This document shows positions 25,619 to 34,479 of a stretch of DNA of 64,000 nucleotides, piece after piece. A program made the position numbers and the translations under genes. Position 1 is the stretch's first letter; every line of letters starts with the position of its first letter. Below the pieces are notes generated by a model. That model was not told the DNA's origin, ran no database searches, and saw only the letters and a list, made by a program, of their open reading frames with translations. The stretch comes from Ornithinimicrobium avium (lineage in GTDB: Bacteria > Actinomycetota > Actinomycetes > Actinomycetales > Dermatophilaceae): NCBI RefSeq assembly GCF_003351765.1, contig NZ_CP031229.1:434001-498000 (forward strand), read 5' to 3'.

Positions 25619-27076
25619 ATGCGTCGCGCCAAGATCGTCTGCACCCTGGGTCCTGTCACCAGCTCCGCCGAGCAGATCCGGGCGCTCGTCCGGGCCGGTA
25701 TGGACGTGGCGCGGCTCAACCTCTCGCACGGCTCCCACGAGGAGCACTACGAGCGCTACATGAAGGTCCGTGAGGCGGGCGACTCCTCGGGGCACGCCGT
25801 CGCGATCCTGGCCGACCTGCAGGGCCCGAAGATCCGCACCGGCACGTTCGCCGGCGGACCGGTCACGCTCGCCACCGGCGACCGGTTCACGATCACCACC
25901 CGCGACGTCCCCGGCGACCGCGACTGCGTCTCCACGACCTACGGCGGGCTGGCCGGCGACGTGCACCCCGGCGACGACCTGCTCATCGACGACGGCAAGG
26001 TGCTGCTGCGCGCGGTGGAGGTCACCGCCACCGACGTCGTCACCGAGGTGGTCATCGGCGGCGAGGTCTCCAACCACAAGGGGATCAACCTGCCCGGCAC
26101 GCCGGTGAGCGTCCCGGCGATGTCGGAGAAGGACGAGGAGGACCTGCGCTGGGCCGTGCGCACCGGCGTCGACTTCGTGGCGCTCTCCTTCGTCCGGTCC
26201 GCCTCCGACTACGACGGCGTGCGGCGCATCATGGAGGAGGAGGGCCGCATCCTGCCGGTCATCGCCAAGATCGAGAAGCCGCAGGCGGTGGCCGACCTGG
26301 AGGAGATCGTCGAGGCCTTCGACGGGGTGATGGTCGCGCGCGGCGACCTGGGCGTCGAGCTGCCGCTCGAGCAGGTGCCGCTGGTGCAGAAGGACGCCAT
26401 CCAGCTGTGCCGGGAGCGGGCCAAGCCGGTCATCGTCGCCACCCAGGTCCTGGAGTCGATGGTGGACAACCCGCGCCCGACCCGGGCCGAGGCCAGCGAC
26501 TGCGCCAACGCCGTCCTCGACGGCGCCGACGCGATCATGCTCTCGGGGGAGACCTCGGTCGGTGCCTGGCCGATCAAGGCCGTGGAGACCATGTCCGACA
26601 TCATCCGCAGCACCGAGGACCACGGGCTGCACCGGATCGCCCCGATCCTCACCACGCCTCGGACCACCGGCGGTGCGGTCACCCGAGCGGCGATCAGCAT
26701 CGCCGACGCCCTGGAGACGGTGAAGTTCCTCGTCACCTTCTCCAAGAGCGGCGACACCACGACCCGGATGGCGCGGATGCGGCCGGCGGTGCCGATGCTC
26801 GCCTTCACCACCGAGCAGTCCACCCGGTCCCGGCTGGCCCTGACCTGGGGGGTGGAGACCTTCCTGGTGCCCTTCGTGTGGCACACCGACCAGATGGTGA
26901 TGCAGGTCGAGGAGGCGCTCCTGCGCGAGGGGCGGTGCGAGCCCGGCGACCTGGTCGTCATCGTCGCAGGGTCGCCCCCCGGCGTCTCGGGCACCACCAA
27001 CGCGCTGCGGCTGCACCGCGTGGGCGACGCGGTCCTCGGCCGGGCGCGGGCCTACCAGGACGACCCGCTGGCCTGA
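25619..27076 (+). CDS. pyk: Pyruvate kinase
   Basis: Pyruvate kinase transfers phosphate from phosphoenolpyruvate to ADP in glycolysis. The motifs [46 protein letters not shown] (catalytic Lys) and [11 protein letters not shown] (metal-binding Asp) follow in order. The C-terminal allosteric domain is complete. The 485-residue length is typical. I choose ATG 25619 because [12 protein letters not shown] is the usual N-terminus. The position after trp genes and before pdtaR agrees with actinobacterial gene order. Confidence 0.97.
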   Translation: MRRAKIVCTLGPVTSSAEQIRALVRAGMDVARLNLSHGSHEEHYERYMKVREAGDSSGHAVAILADLQGPKIRTGTFAGGPVTLATGDRFTITTRDVPGDRDCVSTTYGGLAGDVHPGDDLLIDDGKVLLRAVEVTATDVVTEVVIGGEVSNHKGINLPGTPVSVPAMSEKDEEDLRWAVRTGVDFVALSFVRSASDYDGVRRIMEEEGRILPVIAKIEKPQAVADLEEIVEAFDGVMVARGDLGVELPLEQVPLVQKDAIQLCRERAKPVIVATQVLESMVDNPRPTRAEASDCANAVLDGADAIMLSGETSVGAWPIKAVETMSDIIRSTEDHGLHRIAPILTTPRTTGGAVTRAAISIADALETVKFLVTFSKSGDTTTRMARMRPAVPMLAFTTEQSTRSRLALTWGVETFLVPFVWHTDQMVMQVEEALLREGRCEPGDLVVIVAGSPPGVSGTTNALRLHRVGDAVLGRARAYQDDPLA

Positions 27077-27130
27077 TCCCGGCCCCCACGGTGCACCGGC
27101 GGCGTCGACCGGACCGCCCGGTTCCGCGGG

Positions 27131-27136
27131 TATGCT
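27131..27136 (+). promoter_or_regulatory. Probable -10 element of tRNA-Leu (TATGCT)
   Basis: TATGCT lies 28 bases before the mature tRNA, implying a start near 27143 and a short 5' leader. I see no convincing -35 at the expected distance. Confidence 0.5.
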
Positions 27137-27163
27137 GGTTGACCGGTCGCGACCGACCCTCCC

Positions 27164-27246
27164 GCCGGGGTGGTGGAACGGCAGACACGGGGCACTCAAA
27201 ATGCTCTGCCCGCGAGGGCGTGCGGGTTCGAGTCCCGCTCCCGGCA
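27164..27246 (+). tRNA. tRNA-Leu(CAA), reads UUG
   Basis: The 83-base gene folds as a class II tRNA with a long variable arm. The acceptor arms are GCCGGGG (27164-27170) and TCCCGGC (27239-27245), with discriminator A. The T-arm is GCGGG-TTCGAGT-CCCGC. The anticodon loop is CTCAAAA with anticodon CAA at 27197-27199. The 3' CCA is not encoded. UUG is rare in this genome, so the gene serves a minor codon. Confidence 0.95.
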
Positions 27247-27294
27247 CGTTGCACACGCACCTCCTCCGCCACGGCGGCGGACCGACGAGACAGA

Positions 27295-27300
27295 TAGGCT
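27295..27300 (+). promoter_or_regulatory. Candidate leaderless -10 element of pdtaR (TAGGCT, 7 bases before GTG 27308)
   Basis: TAGGCT lies seven bases before GTG 27308, which opens a plausible N-terminus ([16 protein letters not shown]) in a different frame from the receiver domain. This placement supports a frameshift in the gene. Confidence 0.5.
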
Positions 27301-27987
27301 TTGACCCGTGACCGACGCGAAGACGCAGCCCACGGCCCCCGGCGACGACGCCGCCCCCGAGCGCGACGCCGCCGCCCCCAGGAGGAGGCTGCGGCGGCAG
27401 CCACGGGGCAGGGTCTGCGGATCCTGCTCGCCGAGGACGAGGCGCTCATCCGGATGGACCTGGCCGAGATGCTCACCGAGGCCGGCCACGAGATCGTGGG
27501 GCAGGCCGCCGACGGCGAGCAGGCGGTGGCCCTGGCCAGGGAGACCGAGCCGGACCTGGTCGTCATGGACATCAAGATGCCCGGTATCGACGGGATCTCC
27601 GCCGCCGAGCAGATCGGCAAGGAGGGCCTCGCCCCGGTCGTCATGCTCACGGCCTTCAGCGACAAGAACCTGGTCGAGCGTGCCCGGGACGCGGGCGTGA
27701 TGTCCTACGTCGTCAAGCCGTTCAGCGCCGTCGACGTGCTGCCGGCCATCGACATCGCCCGGGCCCGCTGGGCCGAGCGCAAGGCGCTGGAGTCCGAGGT
27801 GGCCGACCTGGGCGAGCGGTTCGAGACCCGCAAGCGCGTCGACCGTGCCAAAGGTCTGCTGATGACCCAGCTCAAGCTCAGCGAGGCCGAGGCGTTCCGC
27901 TGGATCCAGAAGGCGGCCATGGACCGCCGTCTGTCGATGCGCGAGGTCGCCGACGCCGTCATCGCGGGGATGCCCGCCAAGAAGTGA
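27301..27987 (+). CDS. pdtaR: ANTAR-domain response regulator (PdtaR type), apparent frameshift near the 5' end
   Basis: The conserved part has a receiver domain starting [19 protein letters not shown], with phosphoacceptor Asp in [11 protein letters not shown] and the Lys of SYVVKPF. A C-terminal ANTAR RNA-binding helix bundle follows ([20 protein letters not shown]), known to act by antitermination. PdtaR works with the kinase PdtaS. In the receiver frame the only start upstream is TTG 27301, which gives an arginine-rich N-terminus. A better N-terminus begins at GTG 27308 in another frame. One extra C in the C5 run at 27375-27379 would join the two as [18 protein letters not shown] suspect a one-base deletion or sequencing error there. 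Confidence 0.88.
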   Translation: MTRDRREDAAHGPRRRRRPRARRRRPQEEAAAAATGQGLRILLAEDEALIRMDLAEMLTEAGHEIVGQAADGEQAVALARETEPDLVVMDIKMPGIDGISAAEQIGKEGLAPVVMLTAFSDKNLVERARDAGVMSYVVKPFSAVDVLPAIDIARARWAERKALESEVADLGERFETRKRVDRAKGLLMTQLKLSEAEAFRWIQKAAMDRRLSMREVADAVIAGMPAKK

Positions 27988-28003
27988 GCCGGCGGGGGGC
28001 GGC

Positions 28004-28780
28004 CTAGCGCAGCTGCCCCACCAGCGTGACCAGCACCGGCGCCACCACCAGCGCCGGCAGCAGGTCCCCCACCGGGATCTGGCGGATGTGGAGCAGCCGC
28101 AGCGCGATGCCCACCAGGAGCAGACCGCCCACCGCGGTCAGCGCCGCCACCTGCGCCTCGGACACCACCGCCCCGAGGGTGAGGCCCAGGACGGTGAGCG
28201 AGCCCTGCACCACCGCCACGGACACCGCCGAGAGCAGCACGCCGACACCGAAGGTGGAGGCGAAGGCGATCGCGGCGAAGAAGTCGAGCGCCGACTTCAG
28301 CGCCAGCTGGTCGATGCCCCGGCCCAGCCCGTCCGACAGCGAACCCAGGATGGTGAGCGGGCCCACGCAGAAGAGCAGCGAGGCGGTCAGCCAGCCCTCG
28401 ATGAAGCGCTCCCGCTCGTCCTTGCCGTGCTCGCCTCCCTCGACGTCGTCGTCGCGCTGCACCCGGCGCTGGACCACGCCGGCCAGCGACTCCAGGCGGT
28501 CCTCGATCCGCAGCAGCGCCCCCAGGATCCCCCCGATCAGCAGGCTGCCCAGGACGATGAGCACGGGGGCGCCGCTGCCGACGGCCGACACCAGCGCCGG
28601 GGAGGTGACGTCGAGGGCGCTGAGGATGGCGACGAGCAGGGTGACCAGGCCGAGGCAGTCGGTCACCACGCCCCGGACCCGCTCGGGCAGCCGATGCCCG
28701 GCCAGCATGCCGAGGCCGGCGCCGAGGAGAACGGCGACGACGTTGACCACGGTCCCCAGGCCTGGGAAGGCTCCGTCCAT
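28004..28780 (-). CDS. DUF554-family membrane protein
   Basis: This 258-residue protein has six to seven predicted helices with small-residue motifs, starting VVNVVAVLLGAGLGMLAGHRLPERV. The SLLFCVGPLTILGSLSDGL segment and the ALDFFAAIAFASTFGVGVLL segment are diagnostic of DUF554. Transport has been proposed for the family but none is established. A 20-residue cytoplasmic, acidic and basic insertion (near residue 110) separates the two halves. ATG at 28780 is preceded by TACGCT six bases upstream on this strand. Confidence 0.85.
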   Translation of the reverse strand: MDGAFPGLGTVVNVVAVLLGAGLGMLAGHRLPERVRGVVTDCLGLVTLLVAILSALDVTSPALVSAVGSGAPVLIVLGSLLIGGILGALLRIEDRLESLAGVVQRRVQRDDDVEGGEHGKDERERFIEGWLTASLLFCVGPLTILGSLSDGLGRGIDQLALKSALDFFAAIAFASTFGVGVLLSAVSVAVVQGSLTVLGLTLGAVVSEAQVAALTAVGGLLLVGIALRLLHIRQIPVGDLLPALVVAPVLVTLVGQLR

Positions 28781-28786
28781 GCGGTG

Positions 28787-28792
28787 AGCGTA
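28787..28792 (-). promoter_or_regulatory. Candidate leaderless -10 element of the DUF554 gene (TACGCT, 6 bases before ATG)
   Basis: On the minus strand TACGCT is followed by six bases and the ATG at 28780, with no ribosome binding site. It is an independent instance of the spacing seen on the plus strand. Confidence 0.45.
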
Positions 28793-28803
28793 GGGCCTGG
28801 CGG

Positions 28804-29241
28804 TCACGCGCCCGGAGGGCGGTCCCGCAGCAGGCAGGTCAGCCGGGCGGTGCACACCCGGCGGCCGTCGTCGTCGCTGACCACGATCTCGTAGCTGGCC
28901 ACCGACCTGCCCAGTGACAGGGGCGTGGCCACCCCGATCACCCAGCCCTCGCGCACGGCTCGGTGGTGGGTGGCGCTGAGGTCGAGCCCGACGGCGATGC
29001 GACCCTCTCCGGCGTGCAGCGCCGAGGCGATGGAGCCGAGGGTCTCGGCCAGCGCCGCCGAGGCGCCGCCGTGCAGCAGGCCGTAGGGCTGGGTGTTCCC
29101 CTCGACCGGCATCCTGGCCACGGTGCGCTCGACGCCGACCTCGAGGATCTCCATACCCATCCGTCCGACGAGCGTCCCCGCGAGCAGCTCGGGTGTCATG
29201 CCGAGGGGGAGCGGGGGGAGGGGCTGGGTGCTGTCGGTCAT
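28804..29241 (-). CDS. Hotdog-fold thioesterase (PaaI/MenI-like)
   Basis: This 145-residue single hotdog domain should hydrolyse an acyl-CoA or 1,4-dihydroxy-2-naphthoyl-CoA-type thioester. The family motif GLLHGGASAALAETLGS, with the catalytic acid and the loop that binds CoA, is at about residues 54-70, followed by VGLDLSATHHRAVREG. Genes of this family sit beside polA, in the opposite direction, in many actinobacteria. The substrate is undetermined. Its ATG is only 19 bases from the start of polA. Confidence 0.86.
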   Translation of the reverse strand: MTDSTQPLPPLPLGMTPELLAGTLVGRMGMEILEVGVERTVARMPVEGNTQPYGLLHGGASAALAETLGSIASALHAGEGRIAVGLDLSATHHRAVREGWVIGVATPLSLGRSVASYEIVVSDDDGRRVCTARLTCLLRDRPPGA

Positions 29242-29247
29242 GGGACA

Positions 29248-29253
29248 TAGGCT
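29248..29253 (+). promoter_or_regulatory. Candidate leaderless -10 element of polA (TAGGCT, 7 bases before GTG)
   Basis: TAGGCT lies seven bases before GTG 29261. On the opposite strand the overlapping hexamer CAGCCT lies seven bases before the thioesterase ATG, so the two divergent promoters appear to share this site. Confidence 0.5.
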
Positions 29254-29260
29254 GCCATGC

Positions 29261-31966
29261 GTGAGTCGACTGCTGCTGCTGGACGGACACTCGTTGGCCT
29301 ACCGCGCGTTCTTCGCGCTGCCGGTGGAGAATTTCTCCACCTCGACCGGGCAGAGCACCAACGCCGTGTACGGCTTCACCTCCATGCTCATCAACCTGCT
29401 GCGCGACGAGGCGCCCACGCACCTGGCGGTGGCCTTCGACGTCTCGAGGCAGACCTTCCGCACCGAGCAGTACGCCGAGTACAAGGCGGGCCGGGCCGCG
29501 ACGCCGGACGAGTTCCGCGGTCAGGTCGACCTGATCAAGGAGGTCCTCGACGCCCTGCGCATCCAGCACGTGGAGCTGGACGGCTACGAGGCGGACGACG
29601 TGATCGCCACCCTCACCGGCCAGGGCCGCGAGCTGGGTATGGAGGTGCTCATCTGCTCCGGCGACCGCGACACCCTGCAGCTGGTCGACGAGGGCACCAC
29701 GGTGCTCTACCCGGTCCGCGGCGTCTCCGAGCTGTCCCGGATGACACCGGAGGCGGTGCAGACCAAGTACGGTGTGCGGCCGGAGCGCTACAGCGACCTG
29801 GCGGCCATGGTGGGGGAGTCGTCGGACAACCTGCCGGGCGTTCCGGGAGTGGGTCCCAAGACGGCCGCCAAGTGGCTCGGGCTGCACGGCGACCTCTCCG
29901 GGATCGTCGACAACGCCCCGCAGCTGAGCGGAAAGGCCGGCCAGTCGCTGCGGGACCACCTGGAGCAGGTCCTGCGCAACCGCCGGCTCAACCAGCTGGT
30001 CGCCGACGTGCAGCTGCCCGTGGGTCTGGACGAGCTGGCGGTGCGCGGCTGGGACCGCGAGGAGGTGCACCGGGTCTTCGACGGCCTCGAGTTCCGGGTG
30101 CTGCGCGAGCGTCTCTTCGCCACGCTGGAGTCCGCGGAGACGGAGGCGGAGGAGGGCATCGAGGTCGAGGGCACCGTCCTGGGGGCGGGGGAGCTCGAGC
30201 CGTGGCTCGGGGCGAACGCCGCAGCGGGGACGCGCGTGGCCGTGGTCGTGCACGCGGCGGCGCGCACCGAGGCCGGCCCGGGGGAGGCGACGGCGGTCGC
30301 GCTGGCCGGCGCCGAGCAGGCCGGCTACGTCGACCTGCTGGACCTCGGCGAGGAGGACGAGCGCGCGCTGGCCGCCTTCCTGGCCGACGAGGCGTGCACC
30401 AAGGTCCTCCACGACGCGAAGGGGCAGGTCCGTTCCCTGGAGCAGCGCGGGCTGGGTCTGGAGGGCGTCGTCAGCGACACGGCGCTGGCCGCCTACCTGG
30501 TCCGCCCGGACCAGCGCTCCTACGACCTGGCCGATCTGGCGCTGCGCTACCTGCACCGCGAGCTGCGGCTGGACGAGGACCCGGGGGCCCAGGGCCAGCT
30601 CGAGCTGTCCTTCGGGGGCGACGACGCGGGAGGGGCCGCCGCGGCCCGCTCGGCCATGGTGCACGCCCGAGCCGTGCACGACCTGTCCCTCGCCCTGGAC
30701 GAGGAGCTCGCCGACGAGGAGGAGCAGAAGCTGCTGCGCGACGTCGAGCTCCCCCTGGTCGGGGTGCTGCGCCGGATGGAGCAGGCCGGCATCGCCGTCG
30801 ACCTGCCGGGTCTGGAGCGCCTCGAGGCGGAGTTCGCCGACGCGATGACGCAGGCCCAGCAGGACGCCTGGGAGGCCATCGGCGACGACACGATCAACCT
30901 CGGGTCGCCCAAGCAGCTGCAGACGGTCCTCTTCGACACGCTCGCGCTGCCCAAGACGCGGCGGACCAAGACCGGCTACACGACGGACGCCGACGCCCTG
31001 GCCGGGCTCTACGCCCAGACCGAGCACCCGTTCCTCGAGGCGCTGCTGCGGCACCGGGACAAGACCCGGCTGCGGGTGACCGCGGAGGGCCTGATCAAGT
31101 CGGTCGCCGACGACCAGCGCATCCACACCACCTACCAGCAGACGATCGCGGCCACCGGCCGCCTCAGCTCGACCGAGCCGAACCTGCAGAACATCCCTAT
31201 CCGGACCGAGGAGGGGCGCCGGATCCGGGAGATCTTCGTGGTGGGGACCGACCCGGGCGGCGGCTCCTTCGAGTCGCTGATGTCGGCCGACTACAGCCAG
31301 ATCGAGATGCGGATCATGGCGCACCTGTCCCAGGACGCCGGGCTCATCGAAGCCTTCCGCACCGGCGAGGACCTGCACCGCTTCGTCGGCTCTCGCGTCT
31401 TCGGCGTGGAGCCCGACGAGGTCACCCTGCAGATGCGGGCCAAGGTCAAGGCGATGAGCTACGGCCTGGCCTACGGGCTGTCCGCGTTCGGGCTGTCCAA
31501 GCAGCTCGGCATCTTGACCGCCGAGGCCAAGGGCCTGATGGAGGAGTACTTCGAGCGGTTCGGCGGCGTGCGGGACTACCTGCGCGACGTCGTCGCCGAG
31601 GCGCGCCGCACCGGCTTCACCGAGACGATCCTGGGGCGGCGGCGGCACCTTCCCGACCTGACCAGCGACAACCGGCAGCGGCGGGAGATGGCCGAACGGA
31701 TGGCCCTCAACGCTCCGATCCAGGGCTCGGCCGCGGACCTGATCAAGGTGGCGATGCTCGGGACCGAACGGGCCCTGCGCGAGGCCGGCGTGCGCTCGCG
31801 CATGCTGCTGCAGGTGCACGACGAGCTGGTCCTGGAGGTCGCGCCGGGGGAGCGCGAGCAGGTCGAGGAGATCGTCCGTGCGCAGATGGGTGCCGCAGCC
31901 GACCTGGACGTGCCGCTCGACGTCAGCGTCGGCGTGGGTCGCAGCTGGCACGACGCCGCGCACTAG
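29261..31966 (+). CDS. polA: DNA polymerase I
   Basis: This is repair and Okazaki-fragment polymerase, 901 residues. The N-terminal 5'-nuclease domain starts LLLLDGHSLAYRAFFALP. It retains DGYEADDVIATL, CSGDRDTLQLV and the helix-hairpin-helix GVPGVGPKTAAKWL. The middle 3'-5' exonuclease-like domain (about 305-490) lacks the DxE metal ligands; its first strand reads VAVVVHAAA. This agrees with proofreading-deficient actinobacterial PolA. The polymerase domain has motif A MSADYSQIEMRIMAHLS, the O-helix near KAMSYGLAYG and motif C LLQVHDELVLEV. I start at GTG 29261, in line with homologues that begin right before LLLLDGHS. Confidence 0.97.
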   Translation: MSRLLLLDGHSLAYRAFFALPVENFSTSTGQSTNAVYGFTSMLINLLRDEAPTHLAVAFDVSRQTFRTEQYAEYKAGRAATPDEFRGQVDLIKEVLDALRIQHVELDGYEADDVIATLTGQGRELGMEVLICSGDRDTLQLVDEGTTVLYPVRGVSELSRMTPEAVQTKYGVRPERYSDLAAMVGESSDNLPGVPGVGPKTAAKWLGLHGDLSGIVDNAPQLSGKAGQSLRDHLEQVLRNRRLNQLVADVQLPVGLDELAVRGWDREEVHRVFDGLEFRVLRERLFATLESAETEAEEGIEVEGTVLGAGELEPWLGANAAAGTRVAVVVHAAARTEAGPGEATAVALAGAEQAGYVDLLDLGEEDERALAAFLADEACTKVLHDAKGQVRSLEQRGLGLEGVVSDTALAAYLVRPDQRSYDLADLALRYLHRELRLDEDPGAQGQLELSFGGDDAGGAAAARSAMVHARAVHDLSLALDEELADEEEQKLLRDVELPLVGVLRRMEQAGIAVDLPGLERLEAEFADAMTQAQQDAWEAIGDDTINLGSPKQLQTVLFDTLALPKTRRTKTGYTTDADALAGLYAQTEHPFLEALLRHRDKTRLRVTAEGLIKSVADDQRIHTTYQQTIAATGRLSSTEPNLQNIPIRTEEGRRIREIFVVGTDPGGGSFESLMSADYSQIEMRIMAHLSQDAGLIEAFRTGEDLHRFVGSRVFGVEPDEVTLQMRAKVKAMSYGLAYGLSAFGLSKQLGILTAEAKGLMEEYFERFGGVRDYLRDVVAEARRTGFTETILGRRRHLPDLTSDNRQRREMAERMALNAPIQGSAADLIKVAMLGTERALREAGVRSRMLLQVHDELVLEVAPGEREQVEEIVRAQMGAAADLDVPLDVSVGVGRSWHDAAH

Positions 31967-32081
31967 TCCGGGCAGCCCCGTGAGCGTGCGTTGGTCACGA
32001 TTCGGACACGCTGGACGGTGGCACGTCCGCAGGCTTGCGACGGTGTGGTTTACTTCCGGGCAGCGATCCGAAGGAGGACCC

Positions 32082-33476
32082 GTGCGCGCCCGCGTCATGT
32101 CATTGTTCGCGGCGCTGCTCCTGACCGTGATGCTGGTGCCCGGCGCTGCCGCCGCGGCGCTCAGTCACAGCTCCTCGCCACCGACGGCGGCCGTGCCCGC
32201 CGCGGTGCTGAGCCAGGACGACGCCGCCAAGAGCACCGCACCACCCCAGGACGAGGCTGCCCAGTCGATACGCGGAAGCATCCGCGGGCCGGACCGGCAG
32301 CCGATCAGTGGTCTGACCATCACGGTGACCCAGGACGGCACCGAGGTCGGCAGCGGCACGACCGACGACAAGGGCCAGTGGGAGGTCCCGTTGCCCGAGC
32401 CCGGCACCTACTCCGCCTCGATCGACCCGGCACAGCTGCCGGAGGGCGTGGTGCCCCGGACCGAGGACGGCGCGCAGATCGACGGCGTGGTCGTCCGGCC
32501 GGGGGCGCAGCAGGGCGTGATCTTCCAGCTCGCCGCGGGCGCCGGGGGGGAGGACGGGGCCGCGGCGCCCCCGGCGGCAGGCGGCACGTCGTTCGCGCGA
32601 CAGTTCATCCAGCTGACCGTGGAGGGCATCAAGTTCGGTGCGATCATCGCGATCACCGCGGTCGGCCTGTCGCTGGTGTTCGGCACGACCCGGCTGATCA
32701 ACTTCGCCCACGGCGAGTACGTCACCTTCGGCGCGATCATGGCGTTCTTCCTCTCCGTCACCCCCCTGAACCTGCCCGTCTGGCTGGCCGGGATCCTGGC
32801 GATGATCCTCACCGCGCTCCTGGCGGGCGGGGTCGAGCTCACCGTCTGGCGCCCGATGCGGCGCAAGAGCGCCGGCCTGATCCAGCAGTTCATCGTGGCG
32901 ATCGGGCTGGCCCTGGTGGTCCGGCACATCCTGCTGGTGCTGTTCGGGTCCCGGCGCCGTCAGTACGACGAGTACAACCTCCAGCAGTCGATGGACCTCG
33001 GACTGTTCCGCATCACGCCCCGAGACCTGATCGTCACGCTCATCGCGTTCGCCCTCATGGGCCTCGTCGCCTTCATGCTGGAGCGCACCCGGGTCGGCAA
33101 GGCGATGCGAGCCGTCAACGACAACCAGGACCTGGCGTCCGCCTCCGGCATCAACGTCGAGCGGATCATCATGATCGTCTGGCTCCTGGGCGGCGCCCTC
33201 GCGGGCCTCGGCGGCGTGCTGTTCGGGCTGACCCAGGCGGTCTACCCCGACATGGGCTTCCAGCTGCTGCTCCTGATGTTCGCCGCCGTCATCCTCGGCG
33301 GCCTCGGCAGCGCCTACGGCGCGATGGTCGGTGCGATCGCCATCGGGCTGGTCTCCCAGCTCTCCACGCTGTGGTTCCCCGCCTCGCTGCAGAACATGTG
33401 GGCGCTTCTCGTCATGATCCTGGTGCTCCTGGTCCGCCCGCAGGGCTTCTTCGGACGCCGCGAGCGAGTGGGATGA
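32082..33476 (+). CDS. livH: Branched-chain amino acid ABC permease LivH with extracytoplasmic N-terminal domain
   Basis: This 464-residue membrane subunit of a branched-chain amino acid importer combines two parts. The C-terminal 290 residues are a usual LivH permease (TAVGLSLVFGTTRLINFAHGEYV, with AVNDNQDLASASGINVER and the final RPQGFFG). In front stands a signal peptide (residues 1-28), a Pro/Ala linker and a beta-sandwich like carboxypeptidase-regulatory domains at about 63-150 (RGPDRQPISGLTITVTQDG and DDKGQWEVPLPEPGTYSA). The start GTG 32082 has AAGGAGG four bases upstream. The added domain should lie outside the membrane and might touch LivJ or the cell wall; that is inference. Confidence 0.9.
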   Translation: MRARVMSLFAALLLTVMLVPGAAAAALSHSSSPPTAAVPAAVLSQDDAAKSTAPPQDEAAQSIRGSIRGPDRQPISGLTITVTQDGTEVGSGTTDDKGQWEVPLPEPGTYSASIDPAQLPEGVVPRTEDGAQIDGVVVRPGAQQGVIFQLAAGAGGEDGAAAPPAAGGTSFARQFIQLTVEGIKFGAIIAITAVGLSLVFGTTRLINFAHGEYVTFGAIMAFFLSVTPLNLPVWLAGILAMILTALLAGGVELTVWRPMRRKSAGLIQQFIVAIGLALVVRHILLVLFGSRRRQYDEYNLQQSMDLGLFRITPRDLIVTLIAFALMGLVAFMLERTRVGKAMRAVNDNQDLASASGINVERIIMIVWLLGGALAGLGGVLFGLTQAVYPDMGFQLLLLMFAAVILGGLGSAYGAMVGAIAIGLVSQLSTLWFPASLQNMWALLVMILVLLVRPQGFFGRRERVG

Positions 33477-33489
33477 GAGGACGACGACA

Positions 33490-34479
33490 GTGGACCTGAT
33501 GGCAATCCTCAGCAACGCCCTGCGGGGCGCGCTCGGCCCGGAGGCGGCGATCTACGCACTCGCCGCCGTGGGCCTGAACCTGCACTTCGGCTACACCGGG
33601 CTGCTCAACTTCGGGCACGTGGGCTTCATGCTCGTCGGGGCCTACGGCACGGCGGTGCCGGTGATCGCCTGGGGCAGCCCGCTGTGGGTGGGCATCCTCG
33701 TCGGTATGGCGTGCGCCGTGGTGCTGGCGCTCCTGCTCGGCATCCCGACGCTGCGGTTGCGCGGCGACTACCTCGCGATCGCCACGATCGCGGCGGGCGA
33801 GGTGCTGCGCTACCTCTACCGCTCGGAGTGGGCCGAGCCGCTGACCGGCGGTGTCTTCGGCATCACTCAGTTCGCCAACGGCTTCTACGCCTTCAACCCC
33901 TTCACCGGACCGCTCGCCCTCGGCCCGCTGAACTTCTCCCGGAACGCCCTGTGGGTGATGACCGTGGGGTGGGGCGCGGCGCTGCTGGCCGCGCTGCTCG
34001 TGGCGCTCCTCGTCCACTCGCCGTGGGGCCGCGTGCTGCGGTCCGTGCGGGAGGACGAGATGGCCGCCCGCAGCCTGGGCAAGAACGTCTTCGTCTACAA
34101 GATGCAGAGCCTGGTCCTCGGCGGGGTCATGGGTGCGCTGGCGGGTTCCCTGCTGGCGATCAACACGCAGGCGCTCAGCCCCGACGTCTTCATGCCGATC
34201 CTCACCTTCTACCTGTGGACGATCGTCATCCTGGGCGGGGCGAGCCGGATCATGGGTCCCATCCTGGGATCCGTCGTGTTCTGGTTCCTGCTCACCTCGC
34301 TGGACTCGCTGCTGCGGCAGGCCATCAGCAGCGGCGTCATCCCCACGAGCGTGCTGGACAGCAGCGATGTCGGCGCGATCCGCTTCGCAGCCGTCGGCCT
34401 CGGCCTGATGCTGCTGATGCTGTTCCGCCCGGCCGGGCTGCTGGGCAACCAGAAGGAGTTGCGTCTCGATGTCCGCTGA
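33490..34479 (+). CDS. livM: Branched-chain amino acid ABC permease LivM
   Basis: This is the second permease, 329 residues with about eight helices. LNLHFGYTGLLNFGHVGFMLVGAY is the recognisable N-terminal family sequence (here split: LNLHFGYTGLLNFGHVGF), then TLRLRGDYLAIATIAAGEVL, and VREDEMAARSLGKNVF forms the loop that contacts the ATPases. The C-terminus ends with RPAGLLG. GTG 33490 follows livH by 13 bases and the stop lies 11 bases inside livG, so the genes are coupled. Confidence 0.93.
   Translation: MDLMAILSNALRGALGPEAAIYALAAVGLNLHFGYTGLLNFGHVGFMLVGAYGTAVPVIAWGSPLWVGILVGMACAVVLALLLGIPTLRLRGDYLAIATIAAGEVLRYLYRSEWAEPLTGGVFGITQFANGFYAFNPFTGPLALGPLNFSRNALWVMTVGWGAALLAALLVALLVHSPWGRVLRSVREDEMAARSLGKNVFVYKMQSLVLGGVMGALAGSLLAINTQALSPDVFMPILTFYLWTIVILGGASRIMGPILGSVVFWFLLTSLDSLLRQAISSGVIPTSVLDSSDVGAIRFAAVGLGLMLLMLFRPAGLLGNQKELRLDVR

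Noticed and set aside
28781..32098. Minus-strand extension of the DUF554 frame across polA
   Set aside because: Homology begins at ATG 28780 with a -10 hexamer at the correct distance. The upstream part is an antisense shadow of polA.
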